A DNA stretch of 64,000 nt from Xylanimonas allomyrinae. Lineage in GTDB: Bacteria; Actinomycetota; Actinomycetes; Actinomycetales; Cellulomonadaceae. The position numbers and the translations under genes are program-made. This document shows, piece after piece, positions 54,832-63,430 of this stretch (position 1 is the stretch's first letter; each line of letters starts with the position of its first letter). Under the pieces are notes generated by a model that worked only from the letters and a program-made list of their open reading frames with translations, did no database searches and was not told where the DNA came from. The DNA is taken from positions 558,001 to 622,000 of the forward strand of contig NZ_CP035495.1 of assembly GCF_004135345.1 (NCBI RefSeq), written 5' to 3'.

Positions 54832-55328
54832 GCCAGGACCTGCCCGAGGACTTCGAGGTCCCCGACGACCTGTCCGCGCTCACCGCGCCGAGCGAGCGCG
54901 AGCTCGCCGTCCTGCTGACCCAGATCGCGGACGCCGAGGCGCTCGCGGCCGCCTGTGCGCTCGGCGAGCTCGACGTCGACGCGGCCCCGTCGCCCGTCGG
55001 CGCGCTGGCGGTGCTGCGCGACGCGTCGGGCGAGGCGCCCGAGCGGGCCGCCGCGGCGGTCTCCCAGCTCGTCGCCGGGGTGCCGCTCGTCCTGGTCACG
55101 CGCGCCGAGGGGCAGCTCACCGCGGTGCGCTACCAGGACGGCAAGCCTGCCGGGGAGCTGCCGCCCGGGCTGGTGCTGTCAGGGGCCCCCGAGGCGCTCG
55201 AGGACCTGCTCACGGGCCAGCTCGCGGTCCGCGACCTGCCGGGCGTGATCGCCTCGGCGGGCATCGGCCGGTTCAAGGCCATGCGGATGCTGACCGGCGT
55301 CGCGCGCAAGGCCAGGAAGAACAAGTGA
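54828..55328 (+). CDS. Uncharacterised protein within the his operon
   Basis: 166 aa, acidic N-terminus ([15 protein letters not shown]), Ala-rich middle, basic C-terminus ([19 protein letters not shown]). I recognise no domain. It overlaps hisB and hisH by 4 bases on each side, so it is translated with them. A role in the histidine pathway or its regulation is suggested only by position. Confidence 0.75.
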   Translation: MSQDLPEDFEVPDDLSALTAPSERELAVLLTQIADAEALAAACALGELDVDAAPSPVGALAVLRDASGEAPERAAAAVSQLVAGVPLVLVTRAEGQLTAVRYQDGKPAGELPPGLVLSGAPEALEDLLTGQLAVRDLPGVIASAGIGRFKAMRMLTGVARKARKNK

Positions 55329-56065
55329 GCCTCCCACCGCTGCTGCCGCACGACGGCGTCGCGGCCGAGCTCAACCCGCGCGCCGCGGCCTCGCGAGGCG
55401 CCGGGTCGCGCGCGCCCCGGGTGGTCGTGCTCGACTACGGGTTCGGCAACGTCCGCTCGGCCGTGCGCGCGCTCGAACGCGTGGGCGCACAGGTCGAGCT
55501 CACCGCAGACAACGACGCCGCGCTGGCCGCCGACGGCCTGGTCGTCCCCGGCGTGGGCGCGTTCGCGGCGTGCATGGCAGGGCTGCGTGCGGTGCGCGGC
55601 GACCAGGTGGTCGACCGCCGCCTGGCCGGGGGCCGACCCGTGCTGGGCATCTGCGTGGGCATGCAGGTCATGTTCGACCGCGGCGTCGAGCACGGCGTCG
55701 AGTCCGACGGCCTGGGGGAGTGGCGCGGCGTCGTCGAGCGCCTGGACGCTCCCGTCGTGCCGCACATGGGCTGGTCCACGGTCGAGGTGCCCGCCGGTTC
55801 GCGGATCTTCGCCGGCGTCGAGCACGAGCGGTTCTACTTCGTGCACTCCTACGCCGCCCAGGCCTTCACCCAGGGGCACGACGACGCCGCCGACCCGCGC
55901 TTCACGCCCCCGCTCGTGACGTGGGCGCACCACGGCACGGCGACCCGCGGGGCGCGCTTCGTCGCGGCCGTCGAGGACGGCCCGCTCGCCGCCACCCAGT
56001 TCCACCCCGAGAAGTCGGGCGACGCCGGGGCGACCCTCCTCGAGAACTGGGTCACGTCCCTCTAG
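55325..56065 (+). CDS. hisH: Imidazole glycerol phosphate synthase, glutamine amidotransferase subunit
   Basis: 246 aa. The nucleophile Cys is in [11 protein letters not shown] and the catalytic His-Glu in [29 protein letters not shown] and GWSTVEVP are family signatures. It supplies ammonia to HisF, which is not in this window. The GTG start overlaps the preceding gene (GTGA) and adds about 30 residues before the usual N-terminus. Confidence 0.95.
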   Translation: MSLPPLLPHDGVAAELNPRAAASRGAGSRAPRVVVLDYGFGNVRSAVRALERVGAQVELTADNDAALAADGLVVPGVGAFAACMAGLRAVRGDQVVDRRLAGGRPVLGICVGMQVMFDRGVEHGVESDGLGEWRGVVERLDAPVVPHMGWSTVEVPAGSRIFAGVEHERFYFVHSYAAQAFTQGHDDAADPRFTPPLVTWAHHGTATRGARFVAAVEDGPLAATQFHPEKSGDAGATLLENWVTSL

Positions 56066-56113
56066 CACCAGCCGGTGGCCACTGCCGGGCCGCTGGGAAC
56101 GAACGGAGAACTC

Positions 56114-56844
56114 ATGACCGACCGCCTCGTGCTCCTGCCCGCCGTCGACGTCGCGGACGGCCAGGCCGTCCGCCTCGTCCAGGGCGAGGCCGGCTCTGAG
56201 ACGTCCTACGGCGACCCGCTGGCCGCGGCGCTCGACTGGCAGTCGGGGGCGCCGAGTGGATCCACCTCGTGGACCTCGACGCGGCGTTCGGTCGCGGCTC
56301 CAACGCGGATCTGCTCGCCGACGTCGTCGCCCGTCTCGACGTGCAGGTCGAGCTCTCGGGCGGCATCCGTGACGACGCCTCGCTCGAGCGCGCCCTGGCG
56401 ACCGGGGCGCGGCGCGTCAACATCGGCACGGCCGCGCTCGAGGACCCGGAGTGGACCGCGCGCGTCATCGACCGGTACGGCGACCAGGTCGCCGTGGGCC
56501 TCGACGTGCGCGGCACGACGCTCGCCGCGCGCGGCTGGACCCAGGAGGGCGGTGACCTGTGGGAGGTGCTCGCGCGCCTCGACGCCGCCGGCTGCTCGCG
56601 CTACGTGGTCACCGACGTCACCAAGGACGGCACGCTGCGCGGCCCCAACGTCGACCTGCTGCGCGAGGTCGCCTCGCGCACCCCGGCCGCCGTCGTCGCG
56701 TCGGGCGGCATCTCGTCGCTCGACGACCTGCGGGCGCTGCGTGCGCTGGTCCCCGGCGGGGTCGAGGGCGCCGTCGTGGGCAAGGCGCTGTATGCCGGGG
56801 CGTTCACGCTGCCCGAGGCCCTCGACGTCGCGGGCCGGCCGTGA
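56114..56844 (+). pseudogene. priA: Phosphoribosyl isomerase A (HisA/PriA), frame broken at a G run
   Basis: About 243 residues when joined. The N-terminus is [24 protein letters not shown], and after the break come [65 protein letters not shown] and [15 protein letters not shown]. The break is at GGGGG, 56245-56249; a sixth G gives [16 protein letters not shown]. Actinobacteria without trpF use this barrel for both histidine and tryptophan synthesis (PriA). The stop overlaps the next GTG, as in an intact operon. Confidence 0.9.
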
Positions 56845-57620
56845 CCGGACCCGACGGGGTGCTCCCCGGTCACCTGCGGTCCATCCAGCCGACGTCGCAG
56901 TTCGCGGACGACGACGGCTCGGCCGACGCCGAGCTCGCGGCGCTGCTCGCGGGCCACGCGGAGGGGACGGTGCCGCTGCGCGACGTCGTCGCCCGGCTCG
57001 CGGTCGCGCGCGTGCTCGTGCCGGTCCTCGCCGAGCTCGAGGTCGGTGCGGCGGTCGCACACCCCGACCGGCCCGGGCAGGACCTGCACGTCGAGAAGGA
57101 GGCGTCGTCGGGCGTCGTCGCGCTGGAGGCTCCCGACGGCCGCCGGGCCCTGCCCGTGTTCACGTGCGTGGACTCCATGCGGGCGTGGCGGGCGTCGGCC
57201 CGGCCGGTCCCGGTCGAGGCGGCTCGGGCCGCGTTGTCGGCCGTGGGCGAGGACTGGGCGCTGCTCGTGGTGGACCCGGCAGGTCCGGTCCCGGTGACGG
57301 TGCCGCGCCCCGCGGTGTGGGCGCTGGCCCAGGGCACGACGTGGCGGCCCGCGCTGGTGACGACGGCTGACGGCCTCGCCGTCGACGACGAGGTGCGGGC
57401 GGCCGTGCGGTTGGCCGCCGAGCCGGTGCAGCACGTCGTGCGGGTCGACGCCGAGCCGGGGCGTTCGGCCGAGGTCGCCGTCGTGCTCGGCATCGACGCC
57501 GGGCTCGACCGTGCCGGCCTGGACGTGGTGCTGCGCCAGGTCAACGCGCGGCTCGGCGCGTCGGACGTCGTCGCCGAGCGTGTCGACTCGCTCGAGCTGC
57601 GCGTCGGCGCCGTCCGCTGA
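56841..57620 (+). CDS. SseB family protein
   Basis: 259 aa. A start [26 protein letters not shown] and the segment [23 protein letters not shown] match SseB N-terminal domain proteins; [11 protein letters not shown] is the typical inner motif. The family is widespread next to hisA/priA and infC in actinobacteria and its role is unclear. GTG overlaps priA by 4 bases. Confidence 0.85.
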   Translation: MTGPDGVLPGHLRSIQPTSQFADDDGSADAELAALLAGHAEGTVPLRDVVARLAVARVLVPVLAELEVGAAVAHPDRPGQDLHVEKEASSGVVALEAPDGRRALPVFTCVDSMRAWRASARPVPVEAARAALSAVGEDWALLVVDPAGPVPVTVPRPAVWALAQGTTWRPALVTTADGLAVDDEVRAAVRLAAEPVQHVVRVDAEPGRSAEVAVVLGIDAGLDRAGLDVVLRQVNARLGASDVVAERVDSLELRVGAVR

Positions 57621-57669
57621 GCGCCCCGACCGGGCCGCGCGCCCCGCGCGGGGGCGGAGCCGCGGTGCG

Positions 57670-58455
57670 CTACGAGCAGGGCGTGACGGGCGTGAACGCT
57701 CCGGTGTCGGTCAGCAGCATGCGCAAGGTCGAGACGGGAACGAGCAGGGACCGCTCGTCGTCAGTCTTCGCGTAGACGACGCCGACGACCCGGCCCGCCT
57801 CGTCGAGCGCGGCCGACCCGGACGACCCCGGCTCCACCGGGGCGTCGGTGAGGAGCACCTCGCCGAGGTTCTCGTGCAGCGGGTCGCTCGTGGGCCCCAG
57901 CACGCGACCCTCGGTGACGGTCAGCGCTCCGCCCTCGGGGTAGCCGACGACGGTCACGTGATCGCCCGCGACGGGGTCGGCATCGCCGAGCTGAGGGGCC
58001 GAGGGCAGCGCGTCCTTGGTGCGGACGACGGCGAGGTCCGCGAGCGCGGCGGTGCTCGCCGTCGCGACGTCGAGGTCACGACCGTCGTACGTGCTGACCT
58101 GGAGCGATGCCGCGTCGGCGACGACGTGCCGGTTGGTGATGAGCGTGTGGTCGTCGATCGCGAAGCCCGAACCCGTCGAGATCCGCCCGCAGCCGACGTT
58201 GCGGATGCGCACCGCCATCCGCTGGACGGCGCCGAAGCCGTCCGGGGACAGCGCGGCCGCGTCGGACGGGGCGATCGACGGCGCGACGGGGGCGCTCGGG
58301 ACGAGATCGCGCGCGGCGATATCGGAGGGCGCCGCCGTGGGCAGGGTGGGGAACGGCGGCAGGGCGCCGCACGCGGCGAGCGTGGCCGTGATGGTGAGCG
58401 CCGCCGCGGCGCCGCGCAGGGCGCGTCCTGTCTGCCACGAGGCATGTCCTGTCAC
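57670..58455 (-). CDS. Secreted lipoprotein serine protease (trypsin-like)
   Basis: 261 aa. The signal peptide RALRGAAAALTITATLAAC ends in a lipobox Cys, then a Pro/Ala-rich spacer. The chymotrypsin-fold protease has His in LITNRHVVAD, Asp in ADLAVVRT and Ser in EPGSSGSAALD. There is no PDZ domain, unlike DegP/HtrA. The GTG is 8 bases after AGGAG and overlaps the stop of the upstream gene (GTGA). Substrate unknown. Confidence 0.88.
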   Translation of the reverse strand: MTGHASWQTGRALRGAAAALTITATLAACGALPPFPTLPTAAPSDIAARDLVPSAPVAPSIAPSDAAALSPDGFGAVQRMAVRIRNVGCGRISTGSGFAIDDHTLITNRHVVADAASLQVSTYDGRDLDVATASTAALADLAVVRTKDALPSAPQLGDADPVAGDHVTVVGYPEGGALTVTEGRVLGPTSDPLHENLGEVLLTDAPVEPGSSGSAALDEAGRVVGVVYAKTDDERSLLVPVSTLRMLLTDTGAFTPVTPCS

Positions 58456-59078
58456 CGCTGGAGCTCCTGCTGCAGCTGGCTGTTGGCCTCCGAGGCCTGC
58501 TGGCACAGCGTGTCGACCTCGTTCGCGTAGCGCTCGAGGTCCGCGGCGTCGTACTGGTCCGGCGTGCGCAGGTAGGTGATGAGCTGCGCCTGCCCGTCGG
58601 TGCAGCGGTCGAGCGCGTCGGCGACGACGCCGGCCGCGGCGCTGACGCGCTTCTGGTAGTCGACGTACTGCTGTGCGGCGGCGTTCGCGTCTCCGAGCTG
58701 CGCCTTCTCGTTCGCGAGCGTGGTGATGCGGGTGGTGGCCGTGGCGAGCTGGTCGCGTGCGGAGGTCAGCTCGTGGTTCGCGGCCTCGAGGTCGTTCTGC
58801 AGCTCACCGACACGCTGGGCCTGGGCGTGGGCCTGGGACTGCCAGGCGTTCGAGGCGGAGCGCCAGCGGTCCGCGGCGAGCCACAGGTATGCGCCGAGCC
58901 CGAGCGCGGCGACCAGCAGGACGCTCAGCGTGAGGACGGCGACTGCGCCGCTGCGGCGACGGCGTGGCGCCGGCGGGGCCGTGCGGTCGGCAGGGCCGGG
59001 CCAGGACGGACCCGCGGCCCCCGAGCCCGGGGCGACGGAAGGGGGGAGCGGTGGGCCGCCGGGTCGCTCGTCGCTCAC
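58452..59078 (-). CDS. Membrane protein with extracytoplasmic coiled coil
   Basis: 208 aa: a Pro/Gly-rich cytoplasmic tail, one membrane helix (AVAVLTLSVLLVAALGLGAYLWLA), then a long coiled coil (RVGELQNDLEAANHELTSARDQLATATTRITTLANE) and a C-terminal helical part with two Cys (DRCTDG and TLCQQA). I do not recognise a family. The GTG at 59078 has GGAGG 4 bases upstream; an ATG at 59144 would overlap the DUF1844 gene by 53 bases and is rejected. It is coupled to the protease gene. Confidence 0.8.
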   Translation of the reverse strand: MSDERPGGPPLPPSVAPGSGAAGPSWPGPADRTAPPAPRRRRSGAVAVLTLSVLLVAALGLGAYLWLAADRWRSASNAWQSQAHAQAQRVGELQNDLEAANHELTSARDQLATATTRITTLANEKAQLGDANAAAQQYVDYQKRVSAAAGVVADALDRCTDGQAQLITYLRTPDQYDAADLERYANEVDTLCQQASEANSQLQQELQR

Positions 59079-59091
59079 GGGTCCTCCAGCG

Positions 59092-59457
59092 TCAGGCGTC
59101 GCCGGTGGGGGCGACGTAACCGGTGTACTTCTCTCCTGGGCCATCGCCCGGGGCGTCGGGGATGACGGACGCCTCGCGGAATGCGAGCTGGAGCGTGCGC
59201 AGCCCGTCGCGCAGCGAGCGCGCGTGCACGTTTCCGACGTCGGGCGCCGACGCGGTCACGAGCGCAGCGAGCGCGGTGATGAGCTTGCGTGCCTCGTCCA
59301 GGTCGAGGTGGCCCTGCTCCTCGGCGTCTTCGGCGAGCCCGCACTTGACGGCGGCGGCGCTCATGAGGTGGACGGCCGCGGCGGTGATGACCTCGACGGC
59401 AGGGACGTCGGCGATGTCGCGCGCGGCCTGCTCGGCGGCGTCGGGGGAGGTGCTCAT
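59092..59457 (-). CDS. DUF1844 domain protein
   Basis: 121 aa, almost all helical: VEVITAAAVHLMSAAAVKCGLAE and HLDLDEARKLITALAALVTA are DUF1844 signatures. It is encoded divergently from infC in many actinobacteria; function unknown. The start is leaderless, with TATGAT 6 bases before the ATG. First gene of a three-gene minus-strand operon. Confidence 0.9.
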   Translation of the reverse strand: MSTSPDAAEQAARDIADVPAVEVITAAAVHLMSAAAVKCGLAEDAEEQGHLDLDEARKLITALAALVTASAPDVGNVHARSLRDGLRTLQLAFREASVIPDAPGDGPGEKYTGYVAPTGDA

Positions 59458-59463
59458 GGGGGG

Positions 59464-59469
59464 ATCATA
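59464..59469 (-). promoter_or_regulatory. -10 box for leaderless DUF1844 gene
   Basis: On the minus strand TATGAT lies 6 bases (CCCCCC) before the ATG at 59457. It is the closest match to the consensus TATAAT among the leaderless promoters here. Confidence 0.6.
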
Positions 59470-59582
59470 GGTGGCGGCTCCTGCCGGGATGCCTCGCCGG
59501 ACGCCTCGCCGGGCGCCCGCCTGCCATGGGCCGGGACGCTGGTCGGCCACGGGCCGGTTACGAGGAACGGGCTCGTGCGTGC

Positions 59583-59588
59583 TAGTCT
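59583..59588 (+). promoter_or_regulatory. -10 box for the infC transcript
   Basis: TAGTCT, with a predicted start near 59595, gives a leader of about 265 bases before infC. Confidence 0.4.
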
Positions 59589-59594
59589 TGGCGG

Positions 59595-59858
59595 CTGACC
59601 CACCCAGCCTGCCTTCCGAGGTCCGGCCGGGTGCATCAAGTGGAGAACCTCCCACCCGAGTTCCGACTGGCGGCAGCCGACAGGGGCCGGGTCCGGTCGG
59701 ACGGCGGTGCCCTCGCCAGAGGGTCGTCGTCCATCCCGTTCGCGGGTGCGGCGTCGCCGCACCGTCGTCGGGTGTGCCGAAGGCCTCCATCCTGATGCTC
59801 AGGGCGGGGGCCTTTCCTCGTTCCTGATGGTCCACCGACGACTTCTAGGAGCATCACC
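59595..59858 (+). ncRNA. Structured infC mRNA leader
   Basis: No gene lies in the 400 bases between the DUF1844 and infC starts; the infC side holds hairpins. One is GTGCGGC-GTC-GCCGCAC (59746-59762). The other is a long stem (59780-59814) pairing AAGGCCTCC with GGGGGCCTT, with an inner CCTGA-TGC-TCAGG hairpin. The latter ends 32 bases before the infC Shine-Dalgarno AGGAG (59847-59851) and could stop transcription or act as a ribosomal-protein or IF3 control site. infC-rpmI-rplT operons in other phyla have autoregulatory leaders; identity with those is not shown. Confidence 0.5.
59780..59814 (+). terminator. Attenuator-like hairpin in the infC leader
   Basis: A 9-bp outer stem with one G-T pair, a 5-bp perfect inner stem with a TGC loop, and a pyrimidine-rich tail (TTCCTCGTTCC). 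It resembles an intrinsic terminator placed inside a leader. Confidence 0.5.
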
Positions 59859-60827
59859 ATCAGCGAGCCTCGCATCAACGACCGGATCCGCGTCCCCGAG
59901 GTCCGGCTCATCGGTCCTGGCGGAGAGCAGGTCGGCGTTGTCGCCACGGCAGTCGCCCTGAAGCTCGCCCAGGACGCCGACCTCGACCTCGTCGAGGTCG
60001 CCCCGGACGCCCGGCCGCCGGTCGCCAAGCTCATGGACTTCGGCAAGTTCAAGTACGAGTCCGACATGAAGGCGCGCGAGGCGCGCCGCAACCAGGCGAA
60101 CACGGTCCTCAAGGAGATCCGCTTCCGCCTGAAGATCGACCCGCACGACTACGAGACCAAGAAGGGCCACGTCGTCCGGTTCCTCGAAGGCGGCGACAAG
60201 GTCAAGGTCATGATCATGTTCCGCGGCCGTGAGCAGTCGCGCCCCGAGATGGGCGTGCGTCTGCTGACGCGTCTGGCGGAGGAGGTCGCCGACCTGGGCA
60301 ACGTCGAGTCGATGCCGAAGCAGGACGGTCGCAACATGACCATGGTCCTCGGCCCGCTCAAGAAGAAGGCCGACGCCAAGGCCGAGCAGCGTCGTCGTGC
60401 CTCGGAGGTCAACGCCCAGCGCGTGACCAAGTCGGAGGCTCGCCGCGCGGCGACCGCCCCCGACGACCTGGTCGAGGAGCCGGAGAGCAGGCAGGAGCCG
60501 GAGCAGGACGTGACCGAGGAGGTCGCCGAGGTGTCGTTCGCGGACGCGGTCGCGGCCGCGACCGCGGAAGCCGTGGCGGCCCCCGCCGCGCCGGCCGCCC
60601 CCGCCGCAGCGCCGGCCCCGGCGCCGGAGCCCGTAGCGAAGGCTCCCGCCGCGAACGCTCCCGCCGCGCCGCGCCCCGTCACGCCGCGCCCCGCGCCCAA
60701 GCCGGCGACCGCACGGCCTGCCGCACCGCGACCGGCTGCCCCGACGTCTGCCGCCCCGAAGGCGGCGGTCCCCAAGCCGGCCGCGCCCAAGCCGGCACCG
60801 AAGCCCAGCCCGCGCGCCCCGCGCTGA
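59859..60827 (+). CDS. infC: Translation initiation factor IF-3, with ATC start
   Basis: 322 aa. The N-domain starts [27 protein letters not shown], the linker is [15 protein letters not shown], and the C-domain is [24 protein letters not shown] through MVLGPLKKK. Family proteins begin right at the first of these, and the only in-frame codon there, 7 bases after AGGAG, is ATC; no ATG, GTG or TTG fits. E. coli infC uses AUU for autoregulation by discrimination, so a rare start codon fits. After about residue 180 comes a long Ala/Pro/Lys-rich tail not present in short IF3s. Confidence 0.9.
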   Translation: MSEPRINDRIRVPEVRLIGPGGEQVGVVATAVALKLAQDADLDLVEVAPDARPPVAKLMDFGKFKYESDMKAREARRNQANTVLKEIRFRLKIDPHDYETKKGHVVRFLEGGDKVKVMIMFRGREQSRPEMGVRLLTRLAEEVADLGNVESMPKQDGRNMTMVLGPLKKKADAKAEQRRRASEVNAQRVTKSEARRAATAPDDLVEEPESRQEPEQDVTEEVAEVSFADAVAAATAEAVAAPAAPAAPAAAPAPAPEPVAKAPAANAPAAPRPVTPRPAPKPATARPAAPRPAAPTSAAPKAAVPKPAAPKPAPKPSPRAPR

Positions 60828-60929
60828 CGGGTGACCAGCAACCGATGAACCCGGGCGACGGCAACCCGTCGCCCGCACCACGTCCCCGCCGAACCTGACG
60901 GGCGACCGACACGAGGAGAGACGGCAGTC

Positions 60930-61124
60930 ATGCCGAAGAACAAGACGCACTCCGGCGCCAAGAAGCGCTTCCGGATCACCGGGAGCGGCAAGGTCATGCG
61001 TGAGCAGGCGAACGCCCGCCACCTGTTCGAGCACAAGCCGAGCACCCGCACGCGCCGTCTGGCCCAGGACCAGGTCGTCGCGCCCGCCGACGTCAAGAAG
61101 ATCAAGAAGCTGCTCGGTAAGTGA
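60930..61124 (+). CDS. rpmI: 50S ribosomal protein L35
   Basis: 64 aa, very basic. [23 protein letters not shown] and the end [22 protein letters not shown] are the L35 signatures. Located between infC and rplT as in most bacteria. GAGGAGAG precedes the ATG. The 102-base gap from infC is A/C-rich and holds no gene. Confidence 0.98.
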   Translation: MPKNKTHSGAKKRFRITGSGKVMREQANARHLFEHKPSTRTRRLAQDQVVAPADVKKIKKLLGK

Positions 61125-61188
61125 CCTCCCGCCGCGGCCGTCCGGCCGCGCGGAGCAACTCGAGCCCCGATAACGCAAGGAGCATCAC

Positions 61189-61572
61189 GTGGCACGCGTG
61201 AAGCGGGCGGTCAACGCCCAGAAGAAGCGCCGTACGACCCTCGAGCGCGCCAGCGGTTACCGCGGCCAGCGCTCGCGCCTCTACCGCAAGGCGAAGGAGC
61301 AGGTCACCCACTCCCTCGTCTACGCCTACCGTGACCGCAAGGTCAAGAAGGGCGACTTCCGCAAGCTGTGGATCCAGCGCATCAACGCTGCGGCCCGCGC
61401 CCAGGGTCTGACCTACAACCGCTTCATCCAGGGTCTCGGCCTCGCGGGTGTCGAGGTCGACCGCCGCATGCTCGCGGAGCTCGCGGTCAACGACATCGCG
61501 GCGTTCAACGCCCTCGTCGAGGTGGCCAAGGCCGCTCTCCCCGAGGACGTCAACGCGCCCAAGGCCGCCTGA
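61189..61572 (+). CDS. rplT: 50S ribosomal protein L20
   Basis: 127 aa. [37 protein letters not shown] and [21 protein letters not shown] are family signatures. L20 binds 23S rRNA early in 50S assembly and, in some bacteria, represses its own mRNA. AAGGAG precedes the GTG by 6 bases. Confidence 0.98.
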   Translation: MARVKRAVNAQKKRRTTLERASGYRGQRSRLYRKAKEQVTHSLVYAYRDRKVKKGDFRKLWIQRINAAARAQGLTYNRFIQGLGLAGVEVDRRMLAELAVNDIAAFNALVEVAKAALPEDVNAPKAA

Positions 61573-61595
61573 GGCTCGCGCCCAGAGCGTCTGTT

Positions 61596-62555
61596 GTGAG
61601 CACGCCGGACGCCCGGACAGGTCCCACCGCCGACGAGTCGGCGCCCCCCGAGTCCCCCCGCCGCACGGCGGGGGCGACGGGGGCGCCGCCCGTGTCGCTC
61701 GCCAACCCGCGAGCCGACCGCGTCAGGCAGGTGCGGGCGCTGTCCGGGCGTTCGGCGCGTCAGCGTCACGGGCGGTTCCTCGTCGAGGGGCCGCAGGGCG
61801 TGCGCGAGGTCGTGCGCTGCGCGCCCGACGCCGTCCGGGACGTCTACCTGACCCCTGCGGCGGCCGAGCGGTACGACGAGATCGTCAGCGAGGCGCGCGC
61901 CGCCGGGCTCTTCGTCCACCGCGGCACCCCCGAGGTGCTGACCGCGATGAGCCCCGACGCGCAGGGGATCCTCGCCGTGGTCGACGCCCGCCCGCGCGGG
62001 CTGACCGAGGCGCTTGCCGCGCTCGCCGACCCGGACGGTGGGCGGCGTCGCGCGCTGCTGGTCGTCGTGCTCGCCACCGTGCGCGACCCCGGCAACGCCG
62101 GCACGGTCATCCGAGCCGCCGACGCCGCCGGTGCCGACCTCGTCGTGCTCGCGGGCGACAGCGTCGACCTGCACAACCCCAAGGTCGTCCGGGCGACCGC
62201 CGGGTCGCTGTTCCATGTGCCCGTCGTCGCGGGCGTGCCGCTGCCCGACGTCGTCGACACGCTGCACGCGGCGGGGCTTGCCGTGCTGGCGGCCGACGGC
62301 GCGGGCGACCACGACCTGGACGACCTGCTCGACGTCGCCGGGCCGGCGGGGCGCGGTGCGCGAGCGGCCGGCACCCCCGACCTCGCGGCATCGACCGCCT
62401 GGGTCTTCGGGAACGAGGCGTGGGGCCTGCCGCACGCCGACCGCGCGCTCGCCGACGCCGTCGTCCGCGTGCCGATCCGCGGGCGGGCCGAGTCGCTCAA
62501 CCTCGCGACGGCGGCCACGGTGTGCCTGTACGCGTCGAGCCGCGCTCAGCGCTGA
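61596..62555 (+). CDS. RNA 2'-O-methyltransferase, SpoU (TrmH/TsnR) family
   Basis: 319 aa. An unstructured Pro-rich start of about 45 residues is followed by a substrate-binding domain (GRFLVEGPQGVREVVR) and the SPOUT knot: VRDPGNAGTVIRAADAAGADLVVL, STAWVFGNEAWGLP, and VRVPIRGRAESLNLATAATVCLYA. It methylates a ribose 2'-OH, most likely in 23S rRNA; the placement next to rplT is that of TsnR-like enzymes. GTG start 24 bases after rplT. Confidence 0.88.
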   Translation: MSTPDARTGPTADESAPPESPRRTAGATGAPPVSLANPRADRVRQVRALSGRSARQRHGRFLVEGPQGVREVVRCAPDAVRDVYLTPAAAERYDEIVSEARAAGLFVHRGTPEVLTAMSPDAQGILAVVDARPRGLTEALAALADPDGGRRRALLVVVLATVRDPGNAGTVIRAADAAGADLVVLAGDSVDLHNPKVVRATAGSLFHVPVVAGVPLPDVVDTLHAAGLAVLAADGAGDHDLDDLLDVAGPAGRGARAAGTPDLAASTAWVFGNEAWGLPHADRALADAVVRVPIRGRAESLNLATAATVCLYASSRAQR

Positions 62556-62628
62556 GCGCAGCGACCGCCCGGCCCGGGCAGGGCCGCGTCCCGCGACGGG
62601 GCAGGCGGGAACCTGCCACGATCGGGGC

Positions 62629-63255
62629 ATGCGCCTGTTCACCGCGGTCTACCCGTCGGCAGCCGCCTCCGCCCACCTCGACCTCGCGCTCGGCGGCATC
62701 GGCGGTGCGACCGTCGCCGATCCTGGCGCAGGGCTGCGCTGGGTCCCCAAGGAGCAACGACACGTGACCGTGGCGTTCCACGGCGAGGTGCCCGACGGCG
62801 CGGTGCCCGGCTACGTCGCCGCGCTCACCGGCGCGCTCGCGCAGGTCGCGGCGTTCGACCTCGAGTTCGCGGGTGGTGGGTCGTTCGGCGGGCGCACGCT
62901 GTGGGTGGGGGTCGCCGAGGGCACGGGCGGCCTGCGCGCCCTCGCAGCCGCAGCCGAGGAGGCCGCCGCCGAGGCAGGGCTGCGCGCCGACGAACGAACG
63001 GGGCGCCCGCACCTGACGCTTGCCCGCGCCTCCGGGGCGCGGGGCGCCACCCGCGGTGGACCGCGAGGAGGGTCGCGCCGCCCGCGCGGGCGGTCCGACG
63101 ACGGCGGTGTGCTCGCCTCCTGGGCGCGGGCGCTGGCCGTCTACCGCGGCCCGGCGTTCCGCGTCGAGGCGGTCCACGTCGTCTCGTCGCGCCTCGGCGA
63201 GGGCCGCTCGGGTGGCCCGCTGCACCGCGACGTGGCGGTGCTCGCGCTCGGGTGA
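62629..63255 (+). CDS. thpR: RNA 2',3'-cyclic phosphodiesterase (2H family)
   Basis: 208 aa. Both HxTx motifs are present: HVTVAFHG (about residue 45) and HLTLARASG (about residue 128). The N-terminal MRLFTAVYPS and a C-terminal VEAVHVVSSRL fit the ThpR/LigT family, which opens 2',3'-cyclic phosphates at RNA ends. A Gly/Arg-rich insert (about 138-160) after the second motif is unusual. The 175 bases after it hold the pheS promoter and leader. Confidence 0.88.
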   Translation: MRLFTAVYPSAAASAHLDLALGGIGGATVADPGAGLRWVPKEQRHVTVAFHGEVPDGAVPGYVAALTGALAQVAAFDLEFAGGGSFGGRTLWVGVAEGTGGLRALAAAAEEAAAEAGLRADERTGRPHLTLARASGARGATRGGPRGGSRRPRGRSDDGGVLASWARALAVYRGPAFRVEAVHVVSSRLGEGRSGGPLHRDVAVLALG

Positions 63256-63351
63256 GCGGCGATCCGCCAGGATGCGGCGGCGCGACCACGCGACGCCCGC
63301 CGACGGCGGCGCGACCGTGCCCCGAGTGCACGGCGCCTGCGGGCGGCCACC

Positions 63352-63357
63352 TAGACT
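63352..63357 (+). promoter_or_regulatory. -10 box for pheS
   Basis: TAGACT, with a predicted start near 63364, gives a leader of about 67 bases. No Phe-rich leader peptide was found in it. Confidence 0.45.
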
Positions 63358-63430
63358 GGTCTCGGCCTTGGCCCGGGCATGCACGTGCGCCTCGCGGGGC
63401 CGTGACCCGTCCCGACCTGCGGAAGGCACC

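Noticed and set aside
59079-59144. ATG at 59144 as the start of the coiled-coil membrane protein
   Set aside because: It would overlap the DUF1844 gene by 53 bases; the GTG at 59078 has a proper GGAGG.
63364-63430. A Phe-rich leader peptide or T-box in front of pheS
   Set aside because: The only short frame (from an ATG near 63379) has no Phe codons and no T-box sequence was found.
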